DNA of 38,303 nt from Bacteroidota bacterium (GCA_014584605.1 JACTMO010000034.1:1-38303); one strand, 5' to 3'. Shown: positions 9,326 to 17,132, counted from the stretch's first letter. Notes: generated by a model from the letters alone, not told the origin. Numbers and translations: made by a program.

Positions 9326-9556
9326 ATGATCGAACGCATCAAGACCGCGCTGGAACAACAGGCCTTCGGCGTCTGTGCCTGGTGGGGCGAGAAGCTCAAC
9401 ATCAAGACCGAGCAGGTCCGGCTCAGCTTCATCTACCTCAGCTTCGTCACCGCCGGCCTCCATTTGGTGCTCTACCTCATCATGGCCTTCGTGCTGGCCC
9501 ACAAGGAGCGCATCAAGCAACCCTTCCGCAAGCGCAGCACGGTCTGGGAGTTGTGA
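9326..9556 (+). CDS. PspC-domain small membrane protein
   Basis: 76-residue protein made almost wholly of one PspC domain: a short amphipathic start, FGVCAWWGEKLNIKTEQVRLSF, then a hydrophobic transmembrane segment (about 35-60, IYLSFVTAGLHLVLYLIMAFVLA) and a basic tail. PspC proteins are inner-membrane components of envelope-stress responses in proteobacteria; in Bacteroidota the small stand-alone versions are uncharacterised. It starts 4 nt after the DUF2851 stop codon, so the two are probably cotranscribed. It ends 7 nt from the converging von Willebrand gene. Confidence 0.85.
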   Translation: MIERIKTALEQQAFGVCAWWGEKLNIKTEQVRLSFIYLSFVTAGLHLVLYLIMAFVLAHKERIKQPFRKRSTVWEL

Positions 9557-9563
9557 TCCCGCC

Positions 9564-11417
9564 TCAGTCCCGCTCCAGCACCACCTTCCCGCTCAGCCAC
9601 CGATCGCCTACCGGATACCGGATCAGGTAGATGCCCGTGGCATACGCACTCAGATCGGCATCCAGGGTACGGCCGCTTTTCAAGTCCTTCAGCACCTGCA
9701 GCACCTTGCCGCCCAGGTCCGTGATGTACAGCTCGGGGATGTTCGTGTCCGCCGTGATATGGATGAGGCCTGTGGTGGGGTTCGGGAAGAACGTCCAGCG
9801 GATCTGCGTGCTGTCCGCAGGCGTGACGCCCGTGGTGGCTAAGCTGTCGGATGGGGCCGGGGTGGTCACCACCGAATCCGGAAGTTGGAGGTCCAGGTCG
9901 GGGATCTGCCGGTCGCAATCGGGCATGTAGGTGAAGCCCTTGAGGATCCGGACCAGCAGGCCTTGGAGCGATTCCACATCATAGTGGTCCGTGGTGGGCG
10001 CCAGGTGCGCGAGGCCCACACCGCTGTGGTCCGTGAGGAAGGTATAGGTGCCGTTGGTGGCCAGGGCCAAGGTGCGCATCAGGTACTCGGTGCCCTTGTC
10101 GATGCCGCTGGCCGCCACCGGGATGATGCGGATCCCCTTGGCCGCCGCCTGGCTGGCCAAGCGCTGCATGCGAGCGGGCATTTGGCTGTCCGGGTGGGGA
10201 CCGGCATCCAGCACCAGGAACAGGATCCGCGCCCGGGCCTCGCTGCTCCAGCTGAGCCGGTTGATCGCCGAGTCCAGCGCCACATCCACCGCTTCCGGGG
10301 TGTCGCCGCCGCCATCGGCGCGCTGCGCAGCGATGAAGTTCATGGCCCGGGACAACACCCGCGTGAAATCCATGGTGCGGGTCAAGTATTCCTCCCCGGG
10401 GCCCATGTCGCGGTAGAACACGTTCGCGAAGCGGAAGTTGAGCTGGTCGCCGATCCGTTTGGAGCGGAAGATCACCTCGTTCATCTCCGCCGCCAGAAAG
10501 TCGATCTCGTCCTGCATGGAACCGGTGGCATCCACCACGAAGGCCACGTCCACTTGGTCGCTGGGGCCACAGGGCACGTCCAGCACCAGGTGGTTGATCC
10601 CGTTCCGGAACGGCTTGGGCGAAGCGATGCGGTAACGGGTGCCGGCGTAGCGCACTTCCATGGCTTTTGGAGGAGCCACTTTGCCGGCGGTGTCCAACGA
10701 GGCCCAGAGCTCGGCCTTGCCGGTGTTGTCCGTGCGGGCGCGGTACAGTTCGCGGTCCGCATCACCGAGCAGGACCACTTCCGCATCCGCGATCGGCAGG
10801 CCGCTCCGCGTCTGCAGGTCCAGGGTGTAGCGGCCGGATGGGGCGATGGGCCAGATGCTTCGTGCGTCCGCCAAGGCGCCTTTGTTCAGGTCGCCCCAGA
10901 GATCCCATTTAGAAAAATCGTTCACCTCGCCTGCGGTGAGGATGCCCGCCTCTGCTGCAGGCCCGGCACTTCTGCCCATCTTCGTTGCCAAAGGCGAACA
11001 GGCCCGTGTTTCCGCAGAGCGGATGCCGGACATCCTTGTGGCCGCGTCACCCGAAGGAGCATCCAGGCTGAATGATTCCGCCCGGGCAGGGGCGGCGAAG
11101 GCGGGCCGGTCCGGATCGGCCTTTACCGTGAAGTCGGCTTTTTCATCCCCCTTCACCCGCACTTGGCGGTCGGAGGTGACGAAGCCGTCATAGCTCACCA
11201 CGCATCGGTACAAGCCCGTGTCCAAGCGCACGTTGTAGTTACCCAGGGCATCGGTGAGCACGGAGGCCACCAGCTTGTCGCCCCGGTAAATGTCCACGTT
11301 GCCGTAGCCCAGTGCCGCGCGGGCAGCGCCGGTGTTCAGGTTGCCGCTGATGGATTGCGCCCACAGCAGCGTGGGGCATAGGATGAACTGAGCCGTGAGG
11401 AGGAATGATGGGCGCAT
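9564..11417 (-). CDS. Secreted von Willebrand factor A protein with T9SS sorting domain
   Basis: 617-residue secreted protein. It has a signal peptide (1-21, ending LLWAQ), then a carboxypeptidase-regulatory-like domain (about 22-97). A low-complexity stretch is followed by a beta-rich region (about 180-285) and a von Willebrand A domain starting near 290, with a MIDAS-type DATGS at 296-300. The tail is a type A T9SS sorting domain (about 544-617; FPNPTTGLIHI, DLGGKVLQ, YATGIYLIRY, GKVVLERD). The product is therefore expected to cross the outer membrane by T9SS and be attached or released. Ligand and role are unknown. The ATG at 11417 was chosen because it begins a good signal peptide; the open frame continues upstream but without coding character. 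It is divergent from the RmlD-like gene, with 84 nt between. Confidence 0.88.
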   Translation of the reverse strand: MRPSFLLTAQFILCPTLLWAQSISGNLNTGAARAALGYGNVDIYRGDKLVASVLTDALGNYNVRLDTGLYRCVVSYDGFVTSDRQVRVKGDEKADFTVKADPDRPAFAAPARAESFSLDAPSGDAATRMSGIRSAETRACSPLATKMGRSAGPAAEAGILTAGEVNDFSKWDLWGDLNKGALADARSIWPIAPSGRYTLDLQTRSGLPIADAEVVLLGDADRELYRARTDNTGKAELWASLDTAGKVAPPKAMEVRYAGTRYRIASPKPFRNGINHLVLDVPCGPSDQVDVAFVVDATGSMQDEIDFLAAEMNEVIFRSKRIGDQLNFRFANVFYRDMGPGEEYLTRTMDFTRVLSRAMNFIAAQRADGGGDTPEAVDVALDSAINRLSWSSEARARILFLVLDAGPHPDSQMPARMQRLASQAAAKGIRIIPVAASGIDKGTEYLMRTLALATNGTYTFLTDHSGVGLAHLAPTTDHYDVESLQGLLVRILKGFTYMPDCDRQIPDLDLQLPDSVVTTPAPSDSLATTGVTPADSTQIRWTFFPNPTTGLIHITADTNIPELYITDLGGKVLQVLKDLKSGRTLDADLSAYATGIYLIRYPVGDRWLSGKVVLERD

Positions 11418-11501
11418 GGAAGGGGGATGATGATGGACTGTACACGCGACCGTGAGCGGGGTTCGGACCGGACTACGCCGGTCGATCCGCATCTTCGCCC
11501 C

Positions 11502-12404
11502 ATGCGCATCCTTGTCACCGGCAGTAACGGCCTGTTGGGTCAGAAGCTCGTGGGCGCCCTGCGCGACCGGCCGGACATGGCCCTCACCGCCACCAGCCGC
11601 GGTGCCGATCGCAGCCCCGTGCCGCTGGGCGGTCGCTACCGCTCCCTGGACATCACGGAGGTCCGCGCCGTGGACGCCGTGTTCGATGCCGTACGCCCCG
11701 AAGTGCTGATCCATACGGCGGCCATGACCAACGTGGACGCCTGCGAGCAGGACCCCGGGGCCTGCCGGCTACAGAACGTGACGGCCACAGAAAACCTGGT
11801 ACGGGCAGCCCGGCGGCATGGCACCCACTTCATCCATCTCAGCACCGACTTCATCTTCGATGGCCTGGCAGGCCCCTACCGCGAGGAGGACGAGCCAGCC
11901 CCCCTGAGCGTGTACGGCCACAGCAAGCTGGAAAGCGAGCGGGCCGTGCGCGAAGGCGGTCTGGCGCAATGGGCCATCGCCCGCACGATCATCGTGTACG
12001 GTGTGGCCCCGGGCCTTAGCCGCAGCAACGTGGTGCTGTGGGCCAAGGCGGCCCTGGAGAAAGGCGAACCCCTGCGTGTTGTGGACGACCAATGGCGCAT
12101 GCCCACCCTGGCCGAGGACCTCGCCGACGGATGCATCCGCATCGCCCGTCGCGGTGCCACGGGCATCTTCCATCTCAGTGGTCCGGACGGCATGAGCATC
12201 CTGGAACTGGTCCACCGGGTGGGGGTGTTCTTCGGGCTGGATACCTCGGTCGTGTCCCCGGTGAAGAGCGACACCCTGGGCCAGCCCGCGCGGCGCCCGC
12301 CACGCACCGGCTTTGTGCTGGACAAGGCCCGGCGCGACCTGGGCTATGCACCGCGCGGCTTCGAGCAAGGCCTGGCCCTGCTGCGGGCGCAGCTCGCCGG
12401 GTAG
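11502..12404 (+). CDS. RmlD-like SDR family NAD(P)-dependent sugar reductase
   Basis: 300-residue extended short-chain dehydrogenase. It has the N-terminal Rossmann motif TGSNGLLGQ (6-14), HTAAMTNVDACEQDP, LSTDFIFDG, and the catalytic Tyr-Lys pair (Y138, K142 in VYGHSKLE). These are the hallmarks of dTDP-4-dehydrorhamnose reductase (RmlD/RfbD), but no rmlA, rmlB or rmlC is nearby, so the exact sugar substrate is unproven. The start at 11502 gives the standard MRILVTGSNG opening. Its TAG stop codon is formed by the end of an inserted mobile element (12402-12567); without the insertion the frame would end at the same place with TAA. CATCTTCG at 11490-11497, 4 nt before the ATG, is a possible degenerate -7 box. 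Confidence 0.9.
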   Translation: MRILVTGSNGLLGQKLVGALRDRPDMALTATSRGADRSPVPLGGRYRSLDITEVRAVDAVFDAVRPEVLIHTAAMTNVDACEQDPGACRLQNVTATENLVRAARRHGTHFIHLSTDFIFDGLAGPYREEDEPAPLSVYGHSKLESERAVREGGLAQWAIARTIIVYGVAPGLSRSNVVLWAKAALEKGEPLRVVDDQWRMPTLAEDLADGCIRIARRGATGIFHLSGPDGMSILELVHRVGVFFGLDTSVVSPVKSDTLGQPARRPPRTGFVLDKARRDLGYAPRGFEQGLALLRAQLAG

Positions 12405-12567
12405 TGTCGCAATTCGGAAGCTGGTCTTCCAAAGCTGGGCTACTGATCTTTCTGCCTGCAAGGCGGAACACGGATGCCGTAGTGGGCGCTACGGCGAAGT
12501 GGTCCAACGCCGCAGGAAGGAAAATGAGGGGCGGAGATGGTGTAAGAACTTCCGGATCGCGACACTA
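12402..12567. mobile_element. MITE-like element, 166 bp, with terminal inverted repeats and TA ends
   Basis: The left end tagtgtcgcaattcggaag (12402-12420) and the reverse complement of the right end (12549-12567) match at 17 of 19 positions. Both ends begin with TA, the target duplication of Tc1/mariner and IS630-type transposons, leaving inverted repeats that start GTGTCGC. There is no transposase frame inside, so it would be non-autonomous. Internal structure includes a perfect 7-bp hairpin (GCCGTAG at 12476-12482 with CTACGGC at 12489-12495) and a GGAAG/CTTCC hairpin next to the left end. It separates the RmlD-like gene from the helix-hairpin-helix gene. No second copy is in this window. 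Confidence 0.8.
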
Positions 12568-12598
12568 AGTTGAACGGCTACCTTGGTGCACCCCCGCC

Positions 12599-13537
12599 AT
12601 GCCCCGCACCGGTTGGAAGGATGCCTTCGCCATGCATCGCGCCGAAAGGCGTGGCCTGCTGGCCCTCCTGCTGTTGATGGCGGCCTTCGGCGTCTGGGTG
12701 GCCGTGCAGCGGAACCGTCCGCCCGACCCGGAGCTGGTGGCTGCTGCAGAGGCCCGGCTGGCGGCCTGGATGGCCGAGCAACAGGCCGCCGACAGTGCGA
12801 TGCGCAACGGCCCCACCGTTGGCACGGGGAGCGACAGCCTCTTCGCCTTCGACCCCAACCGCGCCACGGCCGAAGAGTGGTGGCGCCTGGGGCTGAGCGC
12901 GCGTCAGGTGTCCGGCGTGCTGAGCTACATCGCCCATGGCGGTCGTTTCGAGCACAGGGAGGACCTGGCCCGCTTGCGCACCCTGCGCCCCGAGCAGGTA
13001 ACACGCCTGCTGCCCTACGTGGAGCTGCCCGACCGCAGGGAGGGTGGGGGAGCACCGCGCAGCAGACGGCCATGGGAGGCTGATAGCACCCGTCGATGGG
13101 CCCGGGCGGAGCGCCCTGCCGCACCGGAACGGCGCCCCCTGGAGCTGAACGGGTGTGACAGCGCGGCCCTGGTGGCCCTGCCGGGCGTGGGCCCTTCGTT
13201 CGCACGCGGCATCCTGCGCTACCGCGAGCAGCTGGGCGGGTACCACAGCCTCGACCAGTTGGCCGAGGTGTACGTGTTGCAGGACAAGCCCGAGGCGCTG
13301 GTGCACCTGCGCCAGTTGCTGTGGGTGGACACCGCGCTGGTGCGGCAGGTGCCCATGAACAGCGGCAGCGTGGAGCAGCTGGCCGCCCATCCCTATCTGC
13401 GGTGGAAGCTGGCCAAGGCCCTGGTGGCCTACCGGCGCCAGCATGGCCCCTTCCGCACCCTGAACGACCTGCGGGGCTGTGCGTTGGTCGATGAAGGGAT
13501 GCTCCGTACTTTCGCGCCCTATTTTTCCGTGAAGTAA
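12599..13537 (+). CDS. Membrane-anchored helix-hairpin-helix (ComEA-like) protein
   Basis: 312-residue protein with a short basic N-terminus, one transmembrane segment (about 19-36, LLALLLLMAAFGVWVAV), a linker, and repeated helix-hairpin-helix DNA-binding motifs. These are FDPNRATAEEWWRLGLSARQVSGVLSY in the first third, ELNGCDSAALVALPGVGPSFARGILRYREQLGGY in the middle, and a degenerate C-terminal unit ending in RTFAPYFSVK. Such proteins resemble ComEA, which binds DNA outside the inner membrane during uptake, but no competence genes are adjacent and the role is unproven. The ATG at 12599 is used; the ATG at 12632 (MHRAERRG) is an equally plausible start. The stop overlaps the apt start (TAATG), so the two are translationally coupled. 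Confidence 0.83.
   Translation: MPRTGWKDAFAMHRAERRGLLALLLLMAAFGVWVAVQRNRPPDPELVAAAEARLAAWMAEQQAADSAMRNGPTVGTGSDSLFAFDPNRATAEEWWRLGLSARQVSGVLSYIAHGGRFEHREDLARLRTLRPEQVTRLLPYVELPDRREGGGAPRSRRPWEADSTRRWARAERPAAPERRPLELNGCDSAALVALPGVGPSFARGILRYREQLGGYHSLDQLAEVYVLQDKPEALVHLRQLLWVDTALVRQVPMNSGSVEQLAAHPYLRWKLAKALVAYRRQHGPFRTLNDLRGCALVDEGMLRTFAPYFSVK
13507..13514 (+). promoter_or_regulatory. Candidate -7-like box upstream of apt
   Basis: TACTTTCG inside the end of the preceding gene, 22 nt before the apt ATG. Identical in sequence to the boxes upstream of the PorE-like gene and namZ. It could give apt its own transcript, but position within coding sequence weakens the case. Confidence 0.25.
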
Positions 13538-14067
13538 TGCTTCTACAGGACCGGTTGCAGGCCGCCATCCGTGCAGTGCCTGACTTTCCCAAGCCCGGGA
13601 TCCTGTTCCGCGACATCACCCCCGTGATGGAGGACCCCGCCCTGAGCCAGGCGGTGGTGGACGGTTTTGTGGAGCGTCTCCTCGGTCGGCGGGTCGACGC
13701 CATCGCCGGCATCGAGAGCCGCGGCTTCCTCTACGGCATGCCGCTGGCCCTGCGGCTGGGCGTACCCTTTTTGACCGTGCGCAAGAAGGGCAAGCTGCCC
13801 CACCGCACCGTGAGCACGCGCTACGCCCTCGAATACGGCAGTGCCGAGATCGAAATGCATGTGGATGTGGTACGACCCGGCATGCATGTGCTGGTGCACG
13901 ACGACCTCCTGGCCACGGGGGGCACCGCCGCCGCCGCCGCCGACCTGATCCGCCAGCAGGGCGGGGCGGTCGCCGGCTTCACCTTCGTCATCGAACTCGC
14001 AGCCCTGTCGGGTGCCGGTCGGCTGCGCCCATACGACGCCGAGATCATCCGGCTCGTGACCTTCTGA
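13537..14067 (+). CDS. apt: Adenine phosphoribosyltransferase
   Basis: Purine salvage enzyme that makes AMP from adenine and PRPP in the cytoplasm. The 176-residue length is standard. It shows the N-terminal signature [21 protein letters not shown], the [10 protein letters not shown] segment, and the PRPP-binding motif [14 protein letters not shown] (118-131). The ATG shares bases with the previous stop (TAATG at 13535-13539). An acyl-CoA dehydrogenase gene follows after 7 nt, so apt sits inside a tight plus-strand run. Confidence 0.97.
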   Translation: MLLQDRLQAAIRAVPDFPKPGILFRDITPVMEDPALSQAVVDGFVERLLGRRVDAIAGIESRGFLYGMPLALRLGVPFLTVRKKGKLPHRTVSTRYALEYGSAEIEMHVDVVRPGMHVLVHDDLLATGGTAAAAADLIRQQGGAVAGFTFVIELAALSGAGRLRPYDAEIIRLVTF

Positions 14068-14074
14068 ACAAGCC

Positions 14075-15217
14075 ATGGAATTCACCACCACCGAGGATCA
14101 GACCCTCATCGCACGATCCGTGCGCGACCTGTGCGAACGCGAACTGCGCCCCCACGTGATGGACTGGGACGAGCGCCAGCACATGCCCATCGACCTGTTC
14201 AAGCAGCATTTCGGACCGGTCGGCATGCTGGGCGTGCTGGTGCCGGAGGCGTACGGCGGCGCCGGGCTGGGCTACTTCGAGTACATCGCCACGATCGTGG
14301 GCGCGGCCCGCATCTGCGGCAGCGTGGGCCTGAGCGTGGCGGCGCACAACAGCCTGTGCACCGGCCACATCCTGGCTTTCGGCAACGAGGAGCAGAAGCG
14401 CAGGTGGCTGCCCAAGCTGGCCAGCGGCCAGTGGCTGGGGGCCTGGGCCCTCACCGAGCCCAATACCGGCAGCGATGCCATGCGCATGAAGTGCACCGCC
14501 CACAAGGAGGGCAACGAATGGGTGCTGAACGGTACCAAGTGCTGGATCACCCACGGCATCAGCAGCGATGTGGTGGTGGCGATCGTGCGCACGGGCGAAC
14601 TGCTGGACAGCAAGGGCATGACCGCCTTCGTGATCGAACGCGGCACCAAGGGCTTGAAGGCCGGCAAGAAGGAGAACAAACTGGGCATGCGCGCCAGCGA
14701 GACCGCCGAGGTGATCTTCGAGGAGTGCCGCGTGCCGCAGGAGAACGTGCTGGGCGAGGTGGGCCAAGGCTTCCAACAGGCCATGAAGATCCTGGACGGC
14801 GGCCGGATCAGCATCGCCGCCCTCAGCCTGGGCATCGCCAAGGGGGCCTTCGAGGCCAGCGTGAAGTACGCCAAGGAACGGCAGCAGTTCGGCCAGCCCA
14901 TCGCCAACTTCCAGGCCATCTCCTTCAAGCTGGCCGACATGGCCACCCGCATCGAGGCCGCCGAGCTGCTCACCCTCCAAGCCGCCGACCTCAAGAACCG
15001 CGGACAGCGCATGACCAAGGAAAGCGCCATGGCCAAGTACTACGCCAGCGAGGTGGCCGTGTGGGCGAGCAACGAGGCCGTGCAGATCTTCGGCGGCTAC
15101 GGCTACACCAAGGACTTCCCCGTGGAGAAGTTCTACCGCGACAGCAAGCTCTGCACCATCGGCGAGGGCACCAGCGAGATCCAGAAGCTGGTGATCGGCC
15201 GGGAGGTGTTGAAGTGA
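14075..15217 (+). CDS. Acyl-CoA dehydrogenase (short-chain type)
   Basis: 380-residue FAD enzyme that forms the alpha-beta double bond of acyl-CoA and passes electrons to ETF. The N-terminal helical domain, the middle domain with [12 protein letters not shown] (FAD contact) and WITHGISSD, and the C-terminal helical domain with [20 protein letters not shown] are all present. The catalytic Glu is E364 in [10 protein letters not shown]. The set resembles butyryl-CoA dehydrogenases of Bacteroidota, but chain-length preference cannot be read from sequence by eye. It lies 7 nt downstream of apt. The rpsU promoter starts 7 nt after its stop codon. Confidence 0.93.
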   Translation: MEFTTTEDQTLIARSVRDLCERELRPHVMDWDERQHMPIDLFKQHFGPVGMLGVLVPEAYGGAGLGYFEYIATIVGAARICGSVGLSVAAHNSLCTGHILAFGNEEQKRRWLPKLASGQWLGAWALTEPNTGSDAMRMKCTAHKEGNEWVLNGTKCWITHGISSDVVVAIVRTGELLDSKGMTAFVIERGTKGLKAGKKENKLGMRASETAEVIFEECRVPQENVLGEVGQGFQQAMKILDGGRISIAALSLGIAKGAFEASVKYAKERQQFGQPIANFQAISFKLADMATRIEAAELLTLQAADLKNRGQRMTKESAMAKYYASEVAVWASNEAVQIFGGYGYTKDFPVEKFYRDSKLCTIGEGTSEIQKLVIGREVLK

Positions 15218-15223
15218 ACCGAC

Positions 15224-15253
15224 TTGCACGGATCGTACGAACAACTATCTTTG
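15224..15253 (+). promoter_or_regulatory. Promoter of rpsU (TTG-N19-TATCTTTG)
   Basis: A TTG -33 element (15224-15226) and a perfect -7 TATCTTTG (15246-15253) are separated by exactly 19 bp, the Bacteroidota housekeeping arrangement. The rpsU ATG follows 24 bp after the -7 box. Confidence 0.85.
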
Positions 15254-15277
15254 CACCCCCTTCGAATAAAAGGACCC

Positions 15278-15469
15278 ATGCTGATCATCCCTGTCAAGGA
15301 AGGCGAGAGCATCGACAAGGCGCTCAAGAAGTTCAAGAAGAAGTTCGAGCGCACCGGCACCATGCGCGCCCTGCGCAAGCGCCAGAGCTTCACCAAGCCT
15401 TCGGTGGCACGGCGCAAGGAGATCATCCGCGCCGCCTACAAGCTGAAGACGTACAGCGTGGAGCAATAA
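15278..15469 (+). CDS. rpsU: Small ribosomal subunit protein bS21
   Basis: 63-residue basic protein of the 30S subunit, located near the anti-Shine-Dalgarno end of 16S rRNA. The sequence MLIIPVKEGESIDKALKKFK with an Arg/Lys-rich middle (RTGTMRALRKRQSF) and KPSVARRKEIIRAAYK is characteristic of Bacteroidota bS21. The ATG at 15278 is preferred; upstream in-frame codons start inside the promoter. It has its own promoter and is followed by a strong hairpin, so it is likely a short abundant transcript. Confidence 0.96.
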   Translation: MLIIPVKEGESIDKALKKFKKKFERTGTMRALRKRQSFTKPSVARRKEIIRAAYKLKTYSVEQ

Positions 15470-15490
15470 GCCCGCGCGTTCCGCCGTATC

Positions 15491-15531
15491 GATAGGCGAG
15501 GGGTCCATCGGACCTTTCGCCTATCTTGCTT
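15491..15531 (+). terminator. Long hairpin with T-rich tail after rpsU
   Basis: A nearly perfect 16-bp stem (15491-15506 with 15510-15525, two G-T wobbles in the middle, 3-nt ATC loop) is followed by TTGCTTT. It begins 21 nt after the rpsU stop and ends 11 nt before the xerC ATG. It probably terminates or attenuates rpsU transcription. Confidence 0.7.
15522..15529 (+). promoter_or_regulatory. Candidate -7-like box of the xerC-like gene, overlapping the rpsU terminator
   Basis: TATCTTGC shares its first four bases with the 3' arm of the terminator hairpin and ends 7 nt before the ATG at 15537. A transcript from it would have almost no leader. No TTG at 19 bp upstream. Confidence 0.3.
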
Positions 15532-15536
15532 TCCGG

Positions 15537-16433
15537 ATGTCCCTCGAGCGCTTCCTGGAGCACCTGGCCTACGAGAAACGGTGCAGCCCCCACACCCTGG
15601 CCGCCTACCGGCGCGACCTGGAGCAGTTCGCGGCGCACCTGGCGGCACAAGGGGCCGACGGGCTGGACGGCGCCCAGGGAGGTGATGTGCGCGCGTGGAT
15701 CATGGAGCGGATGACCGTGGGCGTCGGTGCCCGCACCGTCAGCCGCCAGCTGAGCGCCCTACGGGCCTACTACAGGTTCGCCCGCAGCATCGGCGCCGTG
15801 GAGGGGGACCCCACGGCCCTGGTGGAGCCCCCGAAGGTCCCCAAGCGCCTGCCCACCTTCGTGCCCGAGGGCCGCATGGCCCCCCTTTTCGATCCGGAGG
15901 GTCCCGCCGCCGACCTGCGCCCCGAGGAGCGGCTGGTGCTGGAACTGCTCTACGGCACCGGCATCCGCCTGGCGGAGCTGCTGGGCCTCACGTCGGCCGC
16001 GGTGGACCTGGACCGGGGCACCATACGGGTGCTGGGCAAGCGCAACAAGGAGCGTATCGTGCCCCTGCCCGACGGTACGATCGAGGCCGTTCGGACTTAT
16101 CTTGCACAGCGGCCCGCCACGGACCCCGGCATGCCCCTGCTGCTGGGCCCCACGGGGGAACCCCTGGCACGACGCAGCGTACAACGGCTTGTTCAACGCG
16201 TGCTCGCCACCGTGACCACCCTCGAGAAACGTAGCCCCCACGTGCTGCGGCACACCTATGCCACGCACCTGCTGGACCATGGGGCCGACCTCAACGCCGT
16301 GAAGGAGCTCCTGGGCCATGCCAACCTGGCGGCCACCCAGGTGTACACCCACAACACGGTGGAGAAGCTCCGCCAGGTGCATGCACAGGCCCATCCGCGC
16401 GGCGGGGGGCATAAGAACCCATCAACGACCTGA
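15537..16433 (+). CDS. xerC: Tyrosine recombinase, XerC/XerD-like
   Basis: 298-residue site-specific recombinase. The N-terminal SAM-like DNA-binding domain (1-95, EKRCSPHTLAAYRRDLEQF) is followed by the catalytic domain with the full set of residues: R144 (GTGIRLAEL), K168 (LGKRNKER), H235-x-x-R238 (HVLRHTYATHLLDHG), H261 (LLGHANLAATQVYTH) and nucleophile Y270. Size and a location between rpsU and hpf in a housekeeping array indicate a chromosomal Xer enzyme for dimer resolution rather than a phage integrase. Whether it is XerC or XerD, or an extra paralogue, cannot be settled here. hpf starts 6 nt downstream. Confidence 0.9.
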   Translation: MSLERFLEHLAYEKRCSPHTLAAYRRDLEQFAAHLAAQGADGLDGAQGGDVRAWIMERMTVGVGARTVSRQLSALRAYYRFARSIGAVEGDPTALVEPPKVPKRLPTFVPEGRMAPLFDPEGPAADLRPEERLVLELLYGTGIRLAELLGLTSAAVDLDRGTIRVLGKRNKERIVPLPDGTIEAVRTYLAQRPATDPGMPLLLGPTGEPLARRSVQRLVQRVLATVTTLEKRSPHVLRHTYATHLLDHGADLNAVKELLGHANLAATQVYTHNTVEKLRQVHAQAHPRGGGHKNPSTT

Positions 16434-16439
16434 GAGACC

Positions 16440-16742
16440 ATGAACGTGAACGTGCATTCGATCCATTTCGACGCAGACATCAAGCTGGTCGGTTTCATCC
16501 GTGAACGGCTCCAGAAGCTCACCCTGTTCCACGATCGCATCCTGAGCAGCGAGGTCTTCCTGCGCCTGGAGCACGACGGGGACGACCGGCGCAACAAGGT
16601 GGTGGAGGTGCGCATGGCCGTACCCGGCAGGGAGCTCTTCGCCAAGCGCAACAGCAAGAGCTTCGAGGAGGCCACCGATCAAGTGGCCGAGGCCATCCGG
16701 CGCCAGCTGGAGCGCTCGAAGACCCGCGCCAAACAGGTTTGA
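16440..16742 (+). CDS. hpf: Ribosome hibernation promoting factor (short HPF/RaiA type)
   Basis: 100-residue protein of the HPF/YfiA family that binds the 30S decoding region in stationary phase and shields idle ribosomes. The beta-alpha-beta pattern is visible: MNVNVHSIHFDADIKLVGFIRERLQKL, FLRLEHDGDDRRNKVVEVRMAVPG and the basic C-terminal helix AEAIRRQLERSKTRAK. It is the short form without the dimerising C-terminal domain. It follows the recombinase by 6 nt, so is probably cotranscribed with it. A hairpin with a T-containing tail follows. Confidence 0.93.
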   Translation: MNVNVHSIHFDADIKLVGFIRERLQKLTLFHDRILSSEVFLRLEHDGDDRRNKVVEVRMAVPGRELFAKRNSKSFEEATDQVAEAIRRQLERSKTRAKQV

Positions 16743-16745
16743 CGA

Positions 16746-16812
16746 CCGGCCGGAACGGCCGGAACACCGCGTCCGCAGGGCTCCACGTAAGGTGGGGCTC
16801 TGCGTGTGTTTG
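16746..16812 (+). terminator. Tandem hairpins after hpf
   Basis: The first is a perfect 7-bp stem (CCGGCCG 16746-16752, CGGCCGG 16756-16762, GAA loop). The second is a 12-bp stem with two wobbles (16775-16786 with 16792-16803, loop GTAAG) followed by GTGTGTTT. The second looks like an intrinsic terminator for the recombinase-hpf transcript. Its tail runs into the -33 element of the tRNA promoter. Confidence 0.6.
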
Positions 16813-16839
16813 GAGGTGCCGGGAAGTTTCCTACATTTG
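16810..16839 (+). promoter_or_regulatory. Promoter of the tRNA-tuf operon (TTG-N19-TACATTTG)
   Basis: TTG at 16810-16812 and a perfect -7 TACATTTG at 16832-16839, 19 bp apart. The first tRNA begins 67 nt after the -7 box, leaving a 5' leader of about 60 nt for processing. Confidence 0.85.
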
Positions 16840-16906
16840 CAGGCCCAATTCCCGGGGAGGCCTCTTCGGGAGGTGGGTGAAAGGCGTTCTTTCGCTTGCT
16901 GTACGT

Positions 16907-16979
16907 GCCAATGTAGCTCAGCTGGTAGAGCAGCTGATTTGTAATCAGCAGGTCGGGGGTTCGAGTCCGTCCATTGGCT
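16907..16979 (+). tRNA. tRNA-Thr(TGT)
   Basis: 73-nt cloverleaf. Acceptor stem GCCAATG pairs with CATTGGC, anticodon arm GCTGA-TTTGTAA-TCAGC carries TGT, and the T loop has GTTCGAGTC. CCA is not encoded. First of four tRNAs ahead of tuf. Confidence 0.97.
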
Positions 16980-16993
16980 CCGTGATCGGAACA

Positions 16994-17079
16994 GGGGAGA
17001 TACCCAAGCGGCCAACGGGGGCAGACTGTAAATCTGCTGCTTCACAGCTTCGTAGGTTCGAATCCTGCTCTCCCCACCA
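16994..17079 (+). tRNA. tRNA-Tyr(GTA)
   Basis: Class II tRNA with a long variable arm. Acceptor stem GGGGAGA pairs with TCTCCCC, the anticodon loop CTGTAAA carries GTA, and T loop GTTCGAATC is present. Unlike its neighbours it appears to encode its 3' CCA (17077-17079). Confidence 0.96.
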
Positions 17080-17132
17080 ATTGCTCACGGAGCCATGTCC
17101 CGGCCTGCACCCTTGGATCGGCCAACCTTCAA

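Noticed and set aside
15537-16433. Tyrosine recombinase as a sign of a prophage or integrative element
   Set aside because: It lies in a conserved housekeeping order between rpsU and hpf, no phage genes or att-like repeats were seen around the tRNA cluster, and the size fits chromosomal Xer proteins.
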